Assembly: GCA_038235275.1 (NCBI GenBank) | Contig: JBBSUC010000020.1 | Span: 23,569-87,568, forward strand | Direction of reading: 5' to 3' | DNA from: Persicitalea sp038235275 | GTDB taxonomy: Bacteria; Bacteroidota; Bacteroidia; Cytophagales; Spirosomataceae | Length of the DNA: 64,000 bases | In this document: piece after piece, positions 22,899 through 31,068 of the stretch | Layout of the letters: each line of letters starts with the position of its first letter | How positions within the stretch are numbered: the first letter of the stretch is position 1 | Notes under the pieces: generated by a model | Seen by the model: only the letters and a program-made list of their open reading frames with translations | Databases searched by the model: none | Told to the model about the DNA's origin: nothing | Made by a program: the position numbers and the translations under genes

Positions 22899-25862
22899 TT
22901 ATTGAAGATTAAAGTTTGCAATATGTTTTTGGAAAACCGCCTCGTATTTAGTGGCTTCTTTCTCCTTGCCCGATTGGCGCAGGGCGTTAACAATGGTCTG
23001 CAACGTGAAAAGATCGTTATTGACGTCACGTTGGTTGTTGTTGCCATTTTCCTTGATAAAGGTCAGGTTTTCATCGGCCCGCGTCACCATCGTTTCGGCA
23101 ATCTCCATCGCCCGCTTGTCTTCTCCCAATTGCAGCAAAGGACGCACGTAGTTTGAGGAGAACACGTCGTAAGGAATGCTTTTGTCCGGCATGACGGTCA
23201 AAATTCTATTCATGGCCAGCTTTGCTTTGTCCAGCTTGTTTTCGGCAATCAATTGTCCGACTAACCGCAGAAATGCGATGCGGGCCGTAGCGACGGGCGA
23301 ACCCAGGAACGTATTGTCGTAGTAGGTATTCGGGTTGTCCAGTTCCCGCCAGGCCATTTTGGTCATCAGGTTGGTGTACATGATATCGGAGTTCACGTAG
23401 CCGTCGCTGGCGTTGGGAACAAAGACGGGCAGTAAGCGGTAAGCATAACCCTCGACCTGCATGTACTCTTTCAGACTGAGGTAGTTGGAACCGGCCAGCG
23501 TGGACGAGAAGTAAATGGGTCGCTGCCAGTTGTTGGTCGCGATGATGTCCAGCATGATGAGATCCGACTTGTAGAGGTCACTCTTGCCGATGGTCCAACT
23601 AATGGAGTCGCGCAGGAAAGGCACCATGTCGGGTTTCAGGATACCCATTTTGTTGACGCTTGCCACATCCACGGGCAGGAACAGCACCGACGAGGGCAGG
23701 ATGGAGGTCATGTCGCCACTGGTAAGCGGCACCATAATCGCCTTGTTCTCGGACTTCACCAGCCCCATGTACTCCTTCAAGTTGATACCACCCTTCACGC
23801 CCGGAATTTCGTAGAACGGCACAATGTCATTTTTGCCGTACATATAGTTGTCGTGTTCGAGCGAAATCGGTAACGGGGCCGACTCGTAGGTCTGCCGCTT
23901 CATCTGGTCGATGTACCAGTCGGTACCCAGCAAGCTGAGATTACAGACCCGCACATCAGTACGGAAGCCTTCGGTTTCCTGCACGTACCAGAGGGGGAAA
24001 GTATCGTTATCGCCGCCCGTGAACAGAATGGCATTGGGCGCACAGCTACTAAGCAGGTTCTTGGCAAAATCGACGGAGTGATAACGATGACTGCGATCGT
24101 GGTTGTCCCAGCCCTTGAAGCCCATAATCGCCGGGACGATCAGCCCAATAGCCGTCGCCAGCCCGGCCCGCGCCGTGGAGTTTTTGACAAAAGATGCGAT
24201 TCCCTCGGCGATAGAAATGACGCCGAAGCCAATCCAGATGCAGAAAATATAGTAGGAACCCACGTAGATGTAGTCCCGTTCGCGCGGTTCGGTGGGCGGC
24301 GAGTTGAGGTACACGACCAGCGCCACACCCGTCAGAAAGAACAATAGTCCCAGCACCAAAAGGTCGCGACGGCGGCGGAAGTACTGGATCACGATGCCTA
24401 GCAGACCGAGCAAAAACGGCAGCATGAAGAAATTATCGTGCGCCTTATTATGGGAAATCGAGTAGGGGAATTGCTTGAAAGCGTCCAGCGGGAGCAGATT
24501 GCCCGCGCCTTCTTCATCGCTCTCACGTCCCACAAAATTCCACATGAAGTACCGCCAGTACATGTGGCCGATCTGATATTTGAACATAAAGCCCAGGTTG
24601 TCGGCCATCGACGGTTTTTGGCCCTCGGCCAAGTTCTCCATCTGGCGGTAGAGCTGCGGGTGATTGCTTTGGGTGCTGTACATCCGGGGCAGCAACATAC
24701 TGGTTCCCGGCTCGTATTCGTACTCCGGCTTGTAGTCGATAATGGCGTACTTGCCGCCCTGCTTGCGATAAATGGGTTCGCCGCGATTTTGCTTGATGGG
24801 CCGCGACACGAAGGTCGGGCCGTACAGCAACGGACGGCTGCCGTACTGCTCACGCTTCAAGTAAGACACGAAGCTCAGCGTCCCGTCGGGGTTGTTTTCA
24901 TTGATGGGCGGGTTGTAGTTGGCCCGCACCAGTACCAGCAGGTAGCAGGAATAGCCAATTAAAACGAAAGCAAACGACAGTAAGGCCGTGTTTAGCAAAG
25001 CGTTTTGTTTAATTTGGGAATAACGAACGCCGTATATCAAGGCAGCAATGAAGGCCACAATGAAGAAGATGGTACCGCTGCCGAAGGGCAATCCCAGCAG
25101 GTTGACGAACTTTATTTCAAACCATCCCGCCAAACTCGGCAGACCGGGAATGATGCCCGAGTTGATAATCACGAGAATCAAGCCCCCCGCGATAAAGGCC
25201 AGCAAGCCACCGAAGACGGTGATCTTATCGTATTTCTTATAATAATAAACCAGGGCCAAACCGGGAATGGTTACCAAATTCAGCAAGTGGACGCCGATGG
25301 AAAGGCCGATCAGATAAGCAATGAAAATTAGCCAGCGGTTCTCGGCGGCGGGATCTTCGATGCGCTCCCATTTGAACACCGCCCAAATGATGATGGCCGT
25401 AAAGAACGACGACATGCCGTAAACTTCCGCCTCGACCGCCGAAAACCAGAAAGAATCCGACCAGGTATAGGCCAAAGCTCCCACTGCGCCCGCTCCGAGC
25501 AGCAGAATGGTGTCGCCCATTGTGAGTTCGCTTTCCTTTTTGCGCAAAAGCTTCAAGCCCAGCAAGGTAATGGTCCAGAACAGGAAGAGAATAGTAAAGG
25601 CACTACTCAGCACGGACACCATGTTGACCCAATAAGCTACCTGCGTGACATCGCCCAAAGCCAGCAAAGAGAACAACCGCCCAATCAACAAAAAGAACGG
25701 TGCGCCCGGCGGGTGCGGAACTTGTAGTTTAAATGCGCAGGCGATGAACTCGCCGCAGTCCCAAAAACTGGCGGTGCGCTCGACGGTAAGGGCGTAGGTA
25801 AGGAAGGCAATCGCGAACACAAGCCAACCGGTGAGGTTGTTGAAGCGGTTGTAGCGGGTCAT
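22899..25862 (-). CDS. DUF2723-family multi-pass membrane protein
   Basis: A 987-residue protein. The N-terminus MTRYNRFNNLTGWLVF and the segment RTASFWDCGEFIACAFKLQV followed by HPPGAPFFLLIGRLFS are the DUF2723 signature. About a dozen transmembrane helices occupy 1-320 and 490-580; a large extracytoplasmic region follows with FTGGDNDTFPLWYVQE, and helical TPR-like repeats end the protein. The family is related to GT-C glycosyltransferases (TMEM260/POMT-like), so transfer of a lipid-linked sugar to exported proteins is an inference. It is a single-gene unit. Confidence 0.92.
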   Translation of the reverse strand: MTRYNRFNNLTGWLVFAIAFLTYALTVERTASFWDCGEFIACAFKLQVPHPPGAPFFLLIGRLFSLLALGDVTQVAYWVNMVSVLSSAFTILFLFWTITLLGLKLLRKKESELTMGDTILLLGAGAVGALAYTWSDSFWFSAVEAEVYGMSSFFTAIIIWAVFKWERIEDPAAENRWLIFIAYLIGLSIGVHLLNLVTIPGLALVYYYKKYDKITVFGGLLAFIAGGLILVIINSGIIPGLPSLAGWFEIKFVNLLGLPFGSGTIFFIVAFIAALIYGVRYSQIKQNALLNTALLSFAFVLIGYSCYLLVLVRANYNPPINENNPDGTLSFVSYLKREQYGSRPLLYGPTFVSRPIKQNRGEPIYRKQGGKYAIIDYKPEYEYEPGTSMLLPRMYSTQSNHPQLYRQMENLAEGQKPSMADNLGFMFKYQIGHMYWRYFMWNFVGRESDEEGAGNLLPLDAFKQFPYSISHNKAHDNFFMLPFLLGLLGIVIQYFRRRRDLLVLGLLFFLTGVALVVYLNSPPTEPRERDYIYVGSYYIFCIWIGFGVISIAEGIASFVKNSTARAGLATAIGLIVPAIMGFKGWDNHDRSHRYHSVDFAKNLLSSCAPNAILFTGGDNDTFPLWYVQETEGFRTDVRVCNLSLLGTDWYIDQMKRQTYESAPLPISLEHDNYMYGKNDIVPFYEIPGVKGGINLKEYMGLVKSENKAIMVPLTSGDMTSILPSSVLFLPVDVASVNKMGILKPDMVPFLRDSISWTIGKSDLYKSDLIMLDIIATNNWQRPIYFSSTLAGSNYLSLKEYMQVEGYAYRLLPVFVPNASDGYVNSDIMYTNLMTKMAWRELDNPNTYYDNTFLGSPVATARIAFLRLVGQLIAENKLDKAKLAMNRILTVMPDKSIPYDVFSSNYVRPLLQLGEDKRAMEIAETMVTRADENLTFIKENGNNNQRDVNNDLFTLQTIVNALRQSGKEKEATKYEAVFQKHIANFNLQ

Positions 25863-26182
25863 TTTTTTTAGTTGAAAATGGAGAGTTGAGACGGGGCCGC
25901 CGTGCGGTTGAGAATGAATGGATTATTCACCTTTATTCGTATATCCTTGGATTCAGGAAGTTGAACCTTGGGCCAAAATTAGTAAAATAACCCCAACGGC
26001 AAGTTTTCGGCGGTCTTAAAAAAGGTTAACGTTTCGGCTGTCGAAGGCAGCTTGGTTGTAGAGTACCTCAGTACCAAAGTACCTTAGTGTGCCGATGACA
26101 GCAACTTATAAAAAAGTATTATAGCCCAAAGAAATGACATCTCAGGCTTACTCTTGAAGACTTAGGCACTCAGGTACTTTTT
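25863..26182. other. Intergenic region with dispersed repeats
   Basis: 320 bp between two minus-strand genes. It holds a 15-base GC-rich insert flanked by GTTGAGA at 25885-25891 and 25907-25913, and several GAGTACCT/AGTACCTT units at about 26066-26100 with an inverted partner near 26165-26180; related units occur at 51862-51968. The promoter of the DUF2723 gene must lie here. No gene was seen. Confidence 0.5.
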
Positions 26183-27523
26183 TCAAATCTTATAAAATAT
26201 CCACTTACCCAACTCCTTGTAAGACACCTTTTTGCCGTACATCAGGATGCCAATGCGGTAAATGCGGGAGGCGAGCCAGACGGTTCCCATGAGGCCTAAT
26301 ACCAGCAGTACCATCGACAGAGCCAGTTGCCAGCCGGGTACGCCAAAGGGTACCCGTACCATCATCACAATGGGGGAGGTGAAGGGAATCATAGACGCCC
26401 AGAAGGCCAGCGGGCCGTCGGGATCGCGCAGGGCGAATTGGGCAAAGAAGAAGGAAATGATGATTGGCATCGTGATAGGCAGCATGAATTGCTGCGTGTC
26501 GGCGTCATTGTCCACCGCCGCGCCGACCGCGCCGAAGAGGGCGCTGTAAAAGAGATAGCCGCCTAGGTAATAGAACAGGAAACAAGCGATGATGTAGGGA
26601 ATGTTGAGGCTATTGACTGCGCCCAGTACCTCCGCCACGGGGTTGTCATTGCCCGCCGAAGCGGCTACGCTCATGGCCCCACCAGCGGGCATACTCTTTT
26701 GCACTTGCTCAATTTTAGCCTGTGGATTATCGCCCATCTTATCCTTAAAAGCGTAGCCCGCCGCTGAGACGAACAGCACCGTGAGCAGAATCCATAGTAC
26801 AAACTGAGTAAGACCCACCAGGGCCACGCCCACGATTTTGCCCATCATTAGTTGGTAAGGCTTTACCGAAGAAATGATTACCTCCACGATGCGGCTGGTT
26901 TTTTCTTCCGTCACGCCGCGCATAACCTGCGTCCCGTACACAAAAACTGAAATGTAGATCATGAAAGCGCAAATACCGCCAATAATAGTCGCCGCGCCGG
27001 AGCTGCTGCTTTTTTCGCCTTCCTCGTTGAGGCTGATGGTTTCGGACTGAACGTTCACCCGGGCGTCCTCGATGATCTTGCGCGTGATGCCCGCCTCGGT
27101 CAGCTTGATGTTTTCGATTTGTCGCTCGATGGTTTTCTCGATGTCACCTTTCAGATCGAGGCTCACATTTTTTGCGGCATAAATGCGGACGTCCTTCGGA
27201 TTATCTAAAACGTCTTTTGGAATAAAAACCAAAGCGTTAATACCGCTTTCCTTGTTGGTAGTGAATGCCGCCTTGGCCGAGTTTAAAGATTCGTGGATAT
27301 AGCTGAATTTGAGTTCGTCGGTATCCTTAAACTGGTTGGTAAAAAGTCCGCTTTCGTCCAGTACCTCAATAGTTTTGCTTTCGGTACTGCCGATGGCAAT
27401 CCAGATCATGGCCGCGTAAAATCCTACAAATAGAAAAGGCGTCAAAAAGGTCATGATGATAAAGGATTTCTTCTTCACCCGCACGAGGTATTCACGTTGT
27501 AAAACTAGGAGAATGTTTTTCAT
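26183..27523 (-). CDS. ABC-2-type exporter permease (NatB-like)
   Basis: A 446-residue permease. It starts with LVLQREYLVRVKKKSFIIMTFLTPFLF (helix 1), then an extracytoplasmic domain (about 45-180) and five helices in the C-terminal half, including MIYISVFVYGTQVMRGVTEEKTSRIVEVIISSVKPYQLMMGKI, of which the EEKTSRIVEVIISSV piece is the ABC-2 signature. It pairs with the ATPase 124 bp upstream on the same strand. NatAB exports Na+ in Bacillus; the substrate here is unknown. Confidence 0.9.
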   Translation of the reverse strand: MKNILLVLQREYLVRVKKKSFIIMTFLTPFLFVGFYAAMIWIAIGSTESKTIEVLDESGLFTNQFKDTDELKFSYIHESLNSAKAAFTTNKESGINALVFIPKDVLDNPKDVRIYAAKNVSLDLKGDIEKTIERQIENIKLTEAGITRKIIEDARVNVQSETISLNEEGEKSSSSGAATIIGGICAFMIYISVFVYGTQVMRGVTEEKTSRIVEVIISSVKPYQLMMGKIVGVALVGLTQFVLWILLTVLFVSAAGYAFKDKMGDNPQAKIEQVQKSMPAGGAMSVAASAGNDNPVAEVLGAVNSLNIPYIIACFLFYYLGGYLFYSALFGAVGAAVDNDADTQQFMLPITMPIIISFFFAQFALRDPDGPLAFWASMIPFTSPIVMMVRVPFGVPGWQLALSMVLLVLGLMGTVWLASRIYRIGILMYGKKVSYKELGKWIFYKI

Positions 27524-27647
27524 GTATGGGAAATGGTTGTTGGGGCCAGACGGTCAATGGTGAAGAGGCTAAACGGCGTTCTTTGCTATCTCAATGATAA
27601 ACATATCAAAGCCATTAACCTTTTAACCATTAACCGTTTAACCAAAT

Positions 27648-28562
27648 TTAGCTTTCCGGTACTTCGTTGACTGCCCGCATGAATATGTCACTCATGGTGG
27701 GGATATTTTCGCCGAAGGAATGAATTTCTACTTTAGGAAGTAAATCTTGTATCAACTGATTGGGCGAACCACCCTGGGGCAACCGAATTTCGCTGCGGGT
27801 AAGCCCGGCGGGTAAAGCGAGGCTGCTTTCGACCTGGTACTGCGCGGCCAGGCCGTTGAGCAGGCCGCTGTGTTCCACAAAAAACGTGTTGGTTTTGAAC
27901 TGCTCCTTAATTTGGTTCTTGGGGCCGTCCAGCACTTTTTTGGAGCGGTGGATAAGGGCGATGTAATCGCAGAGTTCCTCGACGGTCTCCATGCGGTGGG
28001 TCGAGAAAATGATGGTGCTGCCTTTCTCGCGCAGTTCCAGAATTTCATCCCGAATCAGGTTGGCATTGATGGGGTCGAAGCCGGAAAAGGGTTCGTCCAG
28101 AATAATCAGGTCAGGCTGGTGCAGCACCGTGGAGACGAACTGCACCTTCTGCTGCATTCCCTTCGAGAGATCCGAGACCTGCTTGTCCCACCAGGTTTTG
28201 ATGTCGAACTTGGTAAACCAGATTTTTAGCCTGTCCATCGCCTCGCTTTTGGACAAGCCTTTCAAGCGCGCCAGGTACAGCAGCTGATCACCGACTTTCA
28301 TTTTTTTGTACAAACCCCGCTCCTCGGGCAGGTAGCCGATGCGCTGAATGTGGGTGTCATTCAACGGCTTGCCATCAAAAATCACTTGACCCGAATCCGG
28401 GCCGGTAATTTGATTGATAATACGGATGAGCGAAGTTTTTCCCGCACCATTGGGACCCAAAAGCCCGAAGATGCTGCCTTTGGGAATATTGATGCTCACA
28501 TCGTCGAGCGCCCGGTGTTCGGCGTAATCCTTGACGATGTGGTGGGTTTCAAGTATATTCAT
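27648..28562 (-). CDS. ABC transporter ATP-binding protein (NatA-like)
   Basis: A 304-residue ATPase: Walker A GPNGAGKT at 36-43, Q-loop GYLPEERGLYKKMKV, signature LSKGMQQK at 132-139, Walker B LIILDEPFSGFDP at about 152-164, H-loop IIFSTHRM. The C-terminal DUF4162-like extension (about 215-304) is typical of NatA-type exporters. The ATG at 28562 is used; the longer frame to 28613 would translate the REP-like hairpin at 28570. It is first in an operon with the permease. Confidence 0.92.
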   Translation of the reverse strand: MNILETHHIVKDYAEHRALDDVSINIPKGSIFGLLGPNGAGKTSLIRIINQITGPDSGQVIFDGKPLNDTHIQRIGYLPEERGLYKKMKVGDQLLYLARLKGLSKSEAMDRLKIWFTKFDIKTWWDKQVSDLSKGMQQKVQFVSTVLHQPDLIILDEPFSGFDPINANLIRDEILELREKGSTIIFSTHRMETVEELCDYIALIHRSKKVLDGPKNQIKEQFKTNTFFVEHSGLLNGLAAQYQVESSLALPAGLTRSEIRLPQGGSPNQLIQDLLPKVEIHSFGENIPTMSDIFMRAVNEVPES

Positions 28563-28569
28563 ATAGTAG

Positions 28570-28591
28570 GGGCGGACCTGTGTGTCCGCCC
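28570..28591. repeat. REP-like hairpin, GTCCGCCC family (copy 2)
   Basis: GGGCGGAC and GTCCGCCC form an 8-bp stem around CTGTGT, 8 bp upstream of the NatA-like start. It shares ACCTnTGTGTnCGCCC with the copy at 4741, also just upstream of a gene start. Confidence 0.6.
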
Positions 28592-28705
28592 AGAATGATG
28601 CTGTGAAGGTCAAAATATCCAGGCTTCAAAGTTGCAAAGGATTAGCTCCCGGTGCAAAGGGCTTTGGTACAAAGTCGCCTAGATCGGGATAGATGGTAAA
28701 TAAAA

Positions 28706-28735
28706 AAAACGAGCGGAATGTTTTCCGCTCGTTTT
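28706..28735 (-). terminator. Intrinsic terminator after the 28753 gene
   Basis: AAAACGAGCGGA and TCCGCTCGTTTT form a 12-bp stem around a six-base loop, with a long T-run on the minus strand after the stem. It lies 18 bp downstream of the membrane-protein stop. Confidence 0.8.
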
Positions 28736-28752
28736 CAAAACGCCTTACTCAC

Positions 28753-29193
28753 TTAGATCAAAACGTACTTCGGCCGTATCTGGAACAAAACCCAGCCACC
28801 GATCAGGAAGGCCAGGATCAGGGCGACGATCTGAAATGTGATCAGGTAAATCACCAGATTGAGTAAGAAAGCATAGTACAGCAAATCCCAGCCCCGCTTT
28901 TTGTTGGCCCGGAGGGGTGTGAAAGCCAGAATATAAAGCACCGCCGCAACGGCACCGCCGATAATGCTAACGTAGAATCTCCATGAAGAACCGTAGGCAC
29001 CTACCCCTAGCGCTCCCACAAAAGCGGCATCCAAACCCATCAGGCTGATCAGGCCCAACAAGCCCAGTATTCCCCCCAGGGCGGCAAGCCAGGGAGCCAG
29101 GGTGACGAGGATGTCGATCAAGCTTTCGGGAAAAGCGGGAAATTTGGCGAACAAGTCGCGCATTTCTTTTTCAAGGGGCAGTTGTTGTTCCAT
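28753..29193 (-). CDS. Small multi-pass membrane protein, function unknown
   Basis: A 146-residue protein with a soluble N-terminus (MEQQLPLEKEMRDLFAKFP) and four hydrophobic helices (APWLAALGGILGLLGLISLM, FYVSIIGGAVAAVLYILAF, LLYYAFLLNLVIYLITF, QIVALILAFLIGGWVLF). The conserved-looking loop TPLRANKKRGWDLLYY sits between helices 2 and 3. Similar proteins are found as hypotheticals in Bacteroidota; no function is assigned. It is a single-gene unit with its own terminator. Confidence 0.75.
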   Translation of the reverse strand: MEQQLPLEKEMRDLFAKFPAFPESLIDILVTLAPWLAALGGILGLLGLISLMGLDAAFVGALGVGAYGSSWRFYVSIIGGAVAAVLYILAFTPLRANKKRGWDLLYYAFLLNLVIYLITFQIVALILAFLIGGWVLFQIRPKYVLI

Positions 29194-29335
29194 GCGTATT
29201 TGAGGAGTTTAGGGTAAGAGGTTGATAAAAATTTATGGCAAACTAATCTAAATCCCCTATAGAAACAACAACAAGCTAATTTTCAGTTGGTGATTGGTGC
29301 TTTTGGCTGCGTAATCTGGGTAAAAAGGCGCAGAG

Positions 29336-29388
29336 TGGCAAAGGCACGGTGGCACAAAGTATTTCTCTATGCCACCGTGCCTTTGCCA
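29336..29388. repeat. Long inverted repeat, GGCACGGTGGCA type
   Basis: A 19-bp perfect stem (left arm 29336-29354, right arm 29370-29388) around a 15-base loop that contains CAAAGT. It lies 18 bp after the ATP-grasp stop on the minus strand, so it may also terminate transcription, though no clear T-run follows. GGCACAAAG strings recur at 33863, 49848 and 57958. Confidence 0.6.
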
Positions 29389-29405
29389 ATCTATACTTTA
29401 AAAGC

Positions 29406-30884
29406 CTACTTCGTCAAACTTCCGATCAACTCCGGCATCTCCCGCTTATCTTCTATCAGCGTCGAGGTGTACTTGCTGTGAATCGCATCGATCCACATTT
29501 TGGCGCGATCGGTGAGTTGAAAATCTTCGGTCATCATGCGGTTTCGGGCCACGAGGATACCCATATCCGCGCCTTCGTACAGATAGTCGCCCACTTTGGT
29601 GATGCGGAGGAAAAATGCTTCGCTCTCGCTTTCGACGGCGCGACGGTGCGTATCCATGCGGTCAAACTGGATGTGGCCATTATCGAACATGTGCCAAATG
29701 CCCGATTGCGGGGCTTCCGAGACGTACTCTATAGTATTTTGGGTGTGTTTGATAACCATCTGACTCCAACTGTCGGAATTCTCTTGCCGCGCCCAGCGGT
29801 CGTTGATGGCTTTTACGCTGAATTCGTACTCCACATCCATCCATTCCAGAATGTGGAAGAGGTAGAGCGGGGCGTCGGCCAGGGCAAACACGGCGTGGTT
29901 GGTGATCGAACTCGCGCCCGTTACACGGGGATTCAGCTCGCCCAGGTAGATCTCACCGTTGTCCTGGTCGATCAAAAAGTCTAATTCAAAATACCCCTTG
30001 TAGCCCTCCTTGCGGAGTTGATCGCCGAAGAGTTGGGTGTACTTTCGGGCTTTTTTGCGAATGTCTTCCGAAAATGAATCTGGGAAAATCTCGTTGCCGC
30101 ACCAGCCGCCTTTGTAAGGGGTGAGTTCTTTGAAACCCACCAATTCCGTCATCAGCGGGGCTACCACGGTACCGTGTTTGGTCACGCAAGCCTCGATGGC
30201 TGATCCCTTGCAGTTGATGCGCTTCATCACCTTTACCTCGGCTTCGGCCTCGATTTCCTCGGCGTGCTTGTTGTATTCTTCTTCGTTGGAAATAAAGAAA
30301 GTCGTGTGGCCCGAATCGCCGAAAGGCGTTTGAATCACCAGATCGGTTCCCAGCTTTTCGGCGGACACTTTGCCCAAGTCCTTATAATTCTTCACTTTCG
30401 ACAAAACATAGGGAACGCAAGCCACGCCCGCCTTTTCGGCGATGCGGTTGGTGTTTACCTTGTTGTCCATAAACGTCCGCATTTCGGCGGGCGGGAACAT
30501 AATTTCCAGGCCCAGCTTCTTGGCCAATTCCTCCGTTTTTTCATCAAACATCAGGAACATCACTTTGCCAGCCACGCCGTCCTTCGAGCGCAGCTTTATG
30601 TAGTTCTGCACTTCGGGGTGCATCAGCAGGTAGTTGTTGATGTCCTCGATGCTCGTGAACTCGTCGTGCGGCATCTCCTCCTTCGGAGAAAACACGTTGG
30701 GGTGCTGCCCGTCGAAGCACTCGATGTGGCAAATGAATTTGAATCCCTTGATCCACTCATCGGCTCCCAGCAAATTGAAATTGGTAGCACTGATGAAGTA
30801 CAACGGCACTTCATTCTTATGGAAATAACGACGTAGATCAGGAATTCCTTTGAGGGTCGGGGTAGGGTTGATTTCTTGTGACAT
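29406..30884 (-). CDS. ATP-grasp (carboxylate-amine ligase-like) protein
   Basis: A 492-residue protein. The ATP-grasp core (about 135-345) shows FMDNKVNTNRIAEKAGV, DLVIQTPFGDSGHTTFF, KGSAIEACVTKHG and the metal-binding YFELDFLIDQDNGEIYLGELNPR. The biotin-carboxylase-like arrangement suggests a ligase that activates a carboxylate with ATP and joins it to an amine; the substrates are not known. The ATG at 30884 is used instead of a TTG at 30902. It lies downstream of the Orn/Lys/Arg decarboxylase on the same strand, with a 184-bp gap rich in repeats, hinting at a shared amine pathway. Confidence 0.85.
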   Translation of the reverse strand: MSQEINPTPTLKGIPDLRRYFHKNEVPLYFISATNFNLLGADEWIKGFKFICHIECFDGQHPNVFSPKEEMPHDEFTSIEDINNYLLMHPEVQNYIKLRSKDGVAGKVMFLMFDEKTEELAKKLGLEIMFPPAEMRTFMDNKVNTNRIAEKAGVACVPYVLSKVKNYKDLGKVSAEKLGTDLVIQTPFGDSGHTTFFISNEEEYNKHAEEIEAEAEVKVMKRINCKGSAIEACVTKHGTVVAPLMTELVGFKELTPYKGGWCGNEIFPDSFSEDIRKKARKYTQLFGDQLRKEGYKGYFELDFLIDQDNGEIYLGELNPRVTGASSITNHAVFALADAPLYLFHILEWMDVEYEFSVKAINDRWARQENSDSWSQMVIKHTQNTIEYVSEAPQSGIWHMFDNGHIQFDRMDTHRRAVESESEAFFLRITKVGDYLYEGADMGILVARNRMMTEDFQLTDRAKMWIDAIHSKYTSTLIEDKREMPELIGSLTK

Positions 30885-30904
30885 AGCTTTTTTAGTAGAC
30901 AATT

Positions 30905-30939
30905 GACAGTGGACGGTCGGGGCGCCCCGTGGCGACAGT
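30905..30939. repeat. GC-rich insert flanked by GACAGT direct repeats
   Basis: GACAGT at 30905-30910 and 30934-30939 brackets a 23-base GC-rich segment with GGGGCGCCCCGTGGC. The core resembles GGGGCATCCGTGGCGAC at 51009-51025. Confidence 0.5.
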
Positions 30940-31030
30940 TAATTTTTTTGTGTTGTCAATTGTAGATTGGTTTGAAATTGAAAAATATAATTTTTTGAAG
31001 AGACGAAATGGTGACAAAACAGCTTCTCAC

Positions 31031-31065
31031 TGTCAACTGTCAACTGTCAACTGTCAACTGTCAAC
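31031..31065. repeat. Tandem repeat, five copies of TGTCAAC
   Basis: Five uninterrupted copies of a 7-mer directly after the decarboxylase stop codon (TAA complement at 31069-31071). A related 7-mer array, TCAACTC, lies at 19942. Copy number may vary between strains. Confidence 0.8.
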
Positions 31066-31068
31066 TGA

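Noticed and set aside
24438..24962. 174-codon plus-strand ORF inside DUF2723
   Set aside because: It is antisense to a clearly recognised gene and has no protein-like features.
31031..31065. CRISPR-like array
   Set aside because: The units are 7-bp tandem copies without spacers; it is a microsatellite.
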